NCBI RefSeq assembly: GCF_014897585.1 | Contig: NZ_JABUXW010000033.1 | Span: 1-38,227, forward strand | DNA length: 38,227 nucleotides | From: Brachybacterium tyrofermentans | Lineage (GTDB): Bacteria > Actinomycetota > Actinomycetes > Actinomycetales > Dermabacteraceae | Direction of reading: 5' to 3' | Shown: in pieces, positions 34,005 through 38,227 of the stretch | Layout: every line of letters starts with the position of its first letter | How positions within the stretch are numbered: position 1 is the stretch's first letter | The notes under the pieces: model-generated | The model's database searches: none | What the model was told of the DNA's origin: nothing | Seen by the model: the letters and a program-made list of their open reading frames with translations, nothing else | Position numbers and translations under genes: made by a program

Positions 34005-35528
34005 ATGACCGCGTTGACCTCCGCTTCCCTCTCCGACATCGCTGCGAAGGGCGAGGTCGCCGTCCCGACGTACCCGCTCCAGGAGCGGAAGGTCGGCATC
34101 GTCCACTTCGGCGTGGGCGGCTTCCACCGCGCGCACCAGGCCATGTTCCTGGACCGGCTGTTCAACGCCGGCCGTGACCGCGACTGGGCGCTGTGCGGCG
34201 TCGGCCTGCTGCCGGGCGATTCCCGCATGCGCGATGCCCTCGCCGCCCAGGACGGCATGTACACGCTGGTCACCAAGGCGCCCGACGAGACCCGCGACCC
34301 CCGCATCATCGGCTCGATCGCCAAGTACCTCTTCGCCCCCGACGACCCCGAGGCCGTGCTCGCCCAGATGGTCGACCCGGCGGTGCGCATCGTCTCGCTG
34401 ACCGTCACCGAGGGCGGCTACAACTACAACCCCTCCACCGGCGAGTTCCAGTACGAGACCGAGGCGGTCGCCGCGGACCTCTCCACCGACTTCGCCGACG
34501 GCTCCGGCACCCCGCGCACGATGTTCGGTTACGTCGTGGAGGCGCTGCGCCGCCGCCGCGAGGCCGGCACGGAGCCGTTCACGGTGATGTCCTGCGACAA
34601 CGTGCGCGGCAACGGCGACCTCGCCAAGCGCATGATCCTCGCCTACGCCCGCCGCCGCGACGAGAACGGCCTGCACGGCGAGGCCACGGTCGGCGACTGG
34701 ATCGAGAGCCACGTCGCCTTCCCCAACTGCATGGTCGACCGCATTACCCCGGTCACCGCGCCCGAGGACATCGAGATGATCTCGGAGGATTACGGCATCG
34801 AGGACGCCTGGCCCGTGGTCAGCGAGGACTTCGTGCAGTGGGTTCTGGAGGACGAGTTCCCCGCCGGCCGTCCCGCCTATGAGGAGGTCGGGGTGCAGAT
34901 GGTCGAGGACGTCGAGCCCTACGAGCTCATGAAGCTGCGCCTGCTGAACTGCTCCCATCAGGCCATCGCCTACTTCGGCCTGCTCCTGGGGCAGACTTAC
35001 GCCGACGAGGCCGCCGTGGACGAGCATCTCGCGCCCTTCACGCGCACCCTCTACATGGACCACGAGGGCACCCCCACCGTGCCCGAGGTGCCGGGCATGG
35101 ATCTGACCGCCTACAAGGACGAGCTCATGGCGCGTTTCGCGAACCAGAGCGTCAAGGACACACTGGCCCGCCTCGCCGCGGAGTCCTCCGACCGCATCCC
35201 CACCTGGCTGGTCCCCGTGATCCAGGAGAACCTCGAGGCCGGACGCGACGTCACCGCCTCCGCCGCGATCGTCGCCTCCTGGGCCCGCTACGCCGAGGGC
35301 ACCGGCGAGAACGGTGAGGAGTGGCCTGTGGTGGATCGTCTCCACGACCGCGTCATGGCCGCCGCCGCGAAGCACGACGAGGACCCGCTGGCGTTCCTCC
35401 GCGACGAGGAGCTCTTCGGCGACCTCGTCGACCAGGAAGCCTTCACCACGCCCTACCTCCACGCCCTCGAGGTGCTCCGGGCCGACGGCGCCCGAGCCCT
35501 CCTCACGGAGCTCGTCGAGAAGGGCTGA
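34005..35528 (+). CDS. Mannitol dehydrogenase family protein (polyol 2-dehydrogenase)
   Basis: 507 residues, the usual size for the long-chain mannitol/arabinitol/fructuronate dehydrogenase family. It oxidises a sugar alcohol (mannitol to fructose in the type enzyme) with NAD+, without metal. NAD-binding GVGGFHRAHQ lies at about 36-45, and the catalytic K-x4-N-x2-H motif is Lys310, Asn315 and His318 in KLRLLNCSHQA. TVTEGGYNYN at about 133-142 and DNVRGNG near 200 are also family marks. AAGGA lies upstream of the ATG at 34005. It follows the SorC regulator and has its own operator-like palindrome. Whether the substrate is mannitol, sorbitol or arabitol cannot be told. No fructokinase gene is in the window. 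Confidence 0.95.
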   Translation: MTALTSASLSDIAAKGEVAVPTYPLQERKVGIVHFGVGGFHRAHQAMFLDRLFNAGRDRDWALCGVGLLPGDSRMRDALAAQDGMYTLVTKAPDETRDPRIIGSIAKYLFAPDDPEAVLAQMVDPAVRIVSLTVTEGGYNYNPSTGEFQYETEAVAADLSTDFADGSGTPRTMFGYVVEALRRRREAGTEPFTVMSCDNVRGNGDLAKRMILAYARRRDENGLHGEATVGDWIESHVAFPNCMVDRITPVTAPEDIEMISEDYGIEDAWPVVSEDFVQWVLEDEFPAGRPAYEEVGVQMVEDVEPYELMKLRLLNCSHQAIAYFGLLLGQTYADEAAVDEHLAPFTRTLYMDHEGTPTVPEVPGMDLTAYKDELMARFANQSVKDTLARLAAESSDRIPTWLVPVIQENLEAGRDVTASAAIVASWARYAEGTGENGEEWPVVDRLHDRVMAAAAKHDEDPLAFLRDEELFGDLVDQEAFTTPYLHALEVLRADGARALLTELVEKG

Positions 35529-35635
35529 CCCGCCGCTCGCTCGGGCTGCCCCACCACTGCGAGACAATCACCCTTGCTGGCGTCGACGCACCTCGGTCGC
35601 CTGCCGCCCTGTCCAGCCCAATTTTGTGGGGTGGA

Positions 35636-35722
35636 GACCGATGCTGGCGCACGCATCGGTCGTCCAGGCGGCAAAACCAGGATCCTGGAGAAGTGGACTG
35701 GGCCGAATGGGCAGATTCGGCC
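35636..35722. repeat. Three consecutive hairpins after mannitol dehydrogenase
   Basis: GACCGATGC / GCATCGGTC (35636-35661), the 12-bp palindrome CCAGGATCCTGG (35677-35688) and GGCCGAAT / ATTCGGCC (35701-35722), all perfect. The first or last may terminate the dehydrogenase or the convergent DUF559 transcript. Confidence 0.6.
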
Positions 35723-35794
35723 GACTGGGCCGACTGTGCTGCTGGGCCTCTGCCCCACTGCGCCACTGTCCGAGGTGGTTGAGGTGGTCGCGGT

Positions 35795-36970
35795 TCAGTC
35801 TGACGCCGGCGGGCGGAGGGATCGTCCGAGCAGAGCTCCGCGGCGACCGGCCCAGTTGTCAGGTGACGGGGCGCGGGCACCGGCTCGCAGGAACGTGCGG
35901 TGCAGGGCGGCCAACGCCCGCTTGGGATGTTTGATGTCCTCACCGGTGAGGGTTCTCAGTTCCCACCCCACGGAAGCGAGCGAATCCTTCCGTGCCTGAT
36001 CAGAGCGCCATTGCTTCTTGGTGAGGCGGTGATAGTCGCCGTCGTACTCCACGCCGATCCTGTGCTCCGGGTATGCGAGGTCGAGGTACCGCATCTGCCC
36101 GGTGTCGGGATCCACCACTGGGTGGTTGATGGCGGGCTGGGGAAATCCTGCGCGGCCCAGCAGCAGCCGTGTCCGCGTCTCGCCCGGGGAATCCGTGTTC
36201 GGTTGCGCATCCCGCAGGGCCTTCCTCAGCGCAGAGGAACCCCAGCGTGAGCCGTAGGTGTCTGCCGCGATCCGGATCGCCTCCAGCGTCACGCCGCGTA
36301 CCGGGGGATCCCGACGGACCAGGGAGTCGATGGCGATGACGACTTCATCGTGGGGGAGGATGCTTGCGAGCTCTAGCAGTACGACGTAGGGGTGGGACAT
36401 CTTGAGCCCCAAGTAGGTGAAACCGGGTCGCGGGGACGTGCGATGCAGGACCACATGCTGTCCTGCAGATCTCTGGCGACCATGCTCGAGCCGGGCATGG
36501 AGCAGCGGCGGTGTCGTCAGGTGGCGAGCGGCGGCAGGCGGACCCGGCTGGGCCCCCGCTGTGTTGAGCGTGAGGCCGGACTCCGCTCGTGACACCCATG
36601 CGGCGGGGAGCTCGTCAGCGTGATCCGCTGCGGAACCTGGTGGGATCGGCACTGTTCCCGGCACGGTGCGTCGTCCGTCGAGAAGATAGGACGCGCTGGA
36701 CAGCAGGCCCATCTCGTTGTCGGTCCACCAGGGGATCGAGATGCCGAACAGAGCGGCGGCCGTGGTGTGGCTGATGATGGCGCCGGGGATCACGCTGGTC
36801 TGTAGGACGTCACACATGGTGTTGACGCTCGCCGGTGCCGACGTCGGGGTCGAGAATCCGTGGAAGACCGTGGTGAATGCAGGCCCCGCGAGGCGGTCCG
36901 TGGAGACGCCGAGACTCCGCCACTCGGCGCGAGAGAGGAGGGCCCCAGGCGGGAGAGGTGTGGCTCGCAT
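35795..36970 (-). CDS. DUF559 (Vsr-like endonuclease domain) protein
   Basis: 391 residues. The C-terminal third matches the DUF559/restriction-endonuclease-like domain common in actinobacteria: GETRTRLLLGRAGFPQP, then MRYLDLAYPEHRIGVEYDGD with the Asp and Glu-x-Asp positions of the PD-(D/E)xK fold at about 297-312, and KKQWRSDQARKDSLASVGWE. The N-terminal part (LSRAEWRSLGVSTDRL, then PGAIISHTTAAALFGI) resembles the AbiEi-like start seen in many of these proteins. No partner gene such as AbiEii is adjacent. The ATG at 36970 lies 8 nt after TACCGT, leaderless style; the frame is open further upstream without similarity. Cellular role unknown; possibly DNA processing or mobile-element related. 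Confidence 0.82.
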   Translation of the reverse strand: MRATPLPPGALLSRAEWRSLGVSTDRLAGPAFTTVFHGFSTPTSAPASVNTMCDVLQTSVIPGAIISHTTAAALFGISIPWWTDNEMGLLSSASYLLDGRRTVPGTVPIPPGSAADHADELPAAWVSRAESGLTLNTAGAQPGPPAAARHLTTPPLLHARLEHGRQRSAGQHVVLHRTSPRPGFTYLGLKMSHPYVVLLELASILPHDEVVIAIDSLVRRDPPVRGVTLEAIRIAADTYGSRWGSSALRKALRDAQPNTDSPGETRTRLLLGRAGFPQPAINHPVVDPDTGQMRYLDLAYPEHRIGVEYDGDYHRLTKKQWRSDQARKDSLASVGWELRTLTGEDIKHPKRALAALHRTFLRAGARAPSPDNWAGRRGALLGRSLRPPASD

Positions 36971-37198
36971 GTCGGCCGACGGTAGTGCCCGGGCATGCGG
37001 TGCGCTCGATCCCACGTTCCCATGGGGATGACACTGAGTTGTGGAGGAGGGGTTCTCACTTCTCGCGACGCCCGACCCGACCCGACACGACCCGATCCGC
37101 ACTCCGGAAGGTGAGGGACACCGTGCCGCCCGGAGCCGGGATTCCGCAACGAGATATCGAGTTTTGCTGGATCTAGGACCGATGCGAACGCCGTGTTA
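36971..37198. other. Gap between the DUF559 gene and the insertion sequence
   Basis: Holds the TACCGT -10 box (36984-36979, minus strand) for the DUF559 gene and a run of CGACC-like repeats at about 37070-37095. No gene or terminator is recognised. Confidence 0.4.
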
Positions 37199-38177
37199 TG
37201 TCGCAGGACATCGGTGACAGTTCTGTATCAGGACATCGGTGACACTTCCGTGGCTCTTGGTGGTGACACTTCGCCGGTAAAAATGGGCGGTGAGCAGAAA
37301 CGAGCCCGTCGATCCCACTGTCCGCCTGGCCATCTCGCGGTGGCCTGATGACGCGCCGCGTGGGTCGGTGAGCACGTTCTGCGTCGAGCACGGCATCTCG
37401 CGCAAGACGTTCTACGTCCTCCGTGCTCGCGCCCGCGTCGATGGGCCCGCGGCCGTGCTCGAGCCCCGCACCAAACGACCACATACCTCCCCGGGCCAGC
37501 TCGATGAAGAGGTCAAGGACCAGGCTGTTCAGGTCCGCGCCGCACTCGAAGCGTCTGGGCTGGATCACGGTCCGATCAGCGTCCACGACCGGATGAAAGC
37601 GATGGGACTTGAAGCGCCATCGATCGCGGCCCTGGCACGGATCTTCCGCGAACGAGGCGTGGCTCGACTGGAGCCGAGGAAGCGGCCTCGCGCGTCCTGG
37701 CGGCGGTTCGTCTATCCGGCACCGAACGCGTGCTGGCAGCTGGATGCGACCCAGTACGTCCTCACCAACGGCCGGACCTGCGTGATCTTCCAGCTCCAGG
37801 ACGATCATTCGCGCCTCGCGGTCGCCTCTCACGTGGCGGGCAGCGAGACCGCTGAAGCAGCGATCGCGGTGTTCAACAAGGGCACCGCGCGTTGCGGAAC
37901 TCCACAGCGTCTGCTCACCGACAACGGAGCCGCGCTGAACCCCACGCGCCGTGGGATGAAGGGCCAGCTCGTCATCCACGTGACCGCGCTGGGAGTCGAG
38001 GCGATCACCGGGAAGCCCTACAAGCCGACCACGCAGGGCAAGAACGAACGATTCCACCAGACCTTGTTCCGCTGGCTGGACAAGCAGCCCATCGCGGGAA
38101 GCATCGAAGAGCTCCAAGCACAGGTCGACGAGTTCGACGTCATCTATAACGAGCAACGCCCTCACCAGGGACTGAGG
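37199..38177 (+). mobile_element. IS481-family insertion sequence, left end and most of the transposase
   Basis: The left end is placed at TGTCGCAGGACATCGGTGAC because IS481 ends usually start TGT and a 16-bp subterminal direct repeat follows. The transposase homology breaks after the PHQGL motif near 38177. The sequence from there to 38227 has a different character and may belong to another element. Right end and target duplication are not in the window. Confidence 0.75.
37204..37244. repeat. 16-bp direct repeat at the IS left end
   Basis: CAGGACATCGGTGACA at 37204-37219 and 37229-37244, 25 bp apart. Subterminal repeats like this are probable transposase binding sites. Confidence 0.75.
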
Positions 38178-38216
38178 TGCCGCGTGGTTTTCGGACAGTG
38201 GGCCCTCTTACGATGA
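37290..38216 (+). pseudogene. IS481-family transposase with aberrant C-terminus
   Basis: 308 codons from a GTG start. Residues about 1-60 hold a helix-turn-helix (VSTFCVEHGISRKTFYVLRA), and the rve integrase core follows with the catalytic triad Asp152 (CWQLDATQY), Asp211 (LTDNGAAL) and Glu253 (GKNERFHQ). It matches IS481 transposases to NEQRPHQGL at about residue 296. There the usual continuation (a further 60-100 residues in homologues I know) is replaced by RCRVVFGQWALLR and a stop. Possible causes are insertion of another element, a recombination junction or a frameshift. The catalytic core is complete, so activity is not excluded, but I regard it as a truncated copy. Confidence 0.8.
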
Positions 38217-38227
38217 GGGTGCTACTG

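Overview
The window reads as a chromosome segment of a high-GC Gram-positive actinobacterium. The evidence is the very high GC with G/C at third codon positions, GTG starts, several genes with a TANNNT box only 6-8 nt before the start codon (leaderless style), a short SRP RNA, and the order ffs ... dnaX ... recR. A Brachybacterium/Dermabacteraceae-like host is my inference and was not tested.

Left part (1-11.7 kb): the start of an aldehyde dehydrogenase (leaving the window), an aldo/keto reductase, an alanine/glycine:cation symporter, the SRP RNA gene, a CPBP-type membrane protease homologue, a TIGR01777 epimerase-like protein with an N-terminal SRPBCC-like part, an MFS transporter, a dicarboxylate/amino-acid:cation symporter, a VOC-family protein and an unrecognised acidic two-helix membrane protein.

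Middle (11.7-22.3 kb): dnaX with a very long low-complexity tail, a GyrI-like effector-binding protein, a GH125 alpha-mannosidase, recR, a large membrane protein, and an ABC-2 type exporter (ATPase plus permease, translationally coupled). The ybaB/ebfC gene often found between dnaX and recR is not there; the GyrI-like and GH125 genes occupy that place.

Right part (22.5-35.5 kb): two carbohydrate ABC importers without their own ATPase, both on the minus strand, separated by glutamine-dependent NAD+ synthetase. The first is permease-permease-lipoprotein. The second is lipoprotein-permease-permease, and lies divergent to a SorC-type regulator that is followed by a mannitol dehydrogenase family gene. 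Palindromes built from the same TGAGC/GCTCA half-sites sit in the lipoprotein/regulator gap and just before the dehydrogenase. They suggest one regulon for uptake and oxidation of a sugar alcohol.

Right edge (35.5-38.2 kb): a DUF559-type endonuclease-domain protein and an IS481-family insertion sequence whose transposase loses its normal C-terminus close to the window end.

The most unusual non-coding signals are a pair of nearly identical 62-bp hairpin repeats flanking a third hairpin after the NAD+ synthetase gene, an 18-codon ORF that joins two permease genes by ATGA overlaps on both sides, a 9-bp and a 6-bp tandem repeat in the polyol operon (the latter coding inside a signal-peptide extension), a 64-bp nested palindrome at 7625-7688, and the putative SorC operators.
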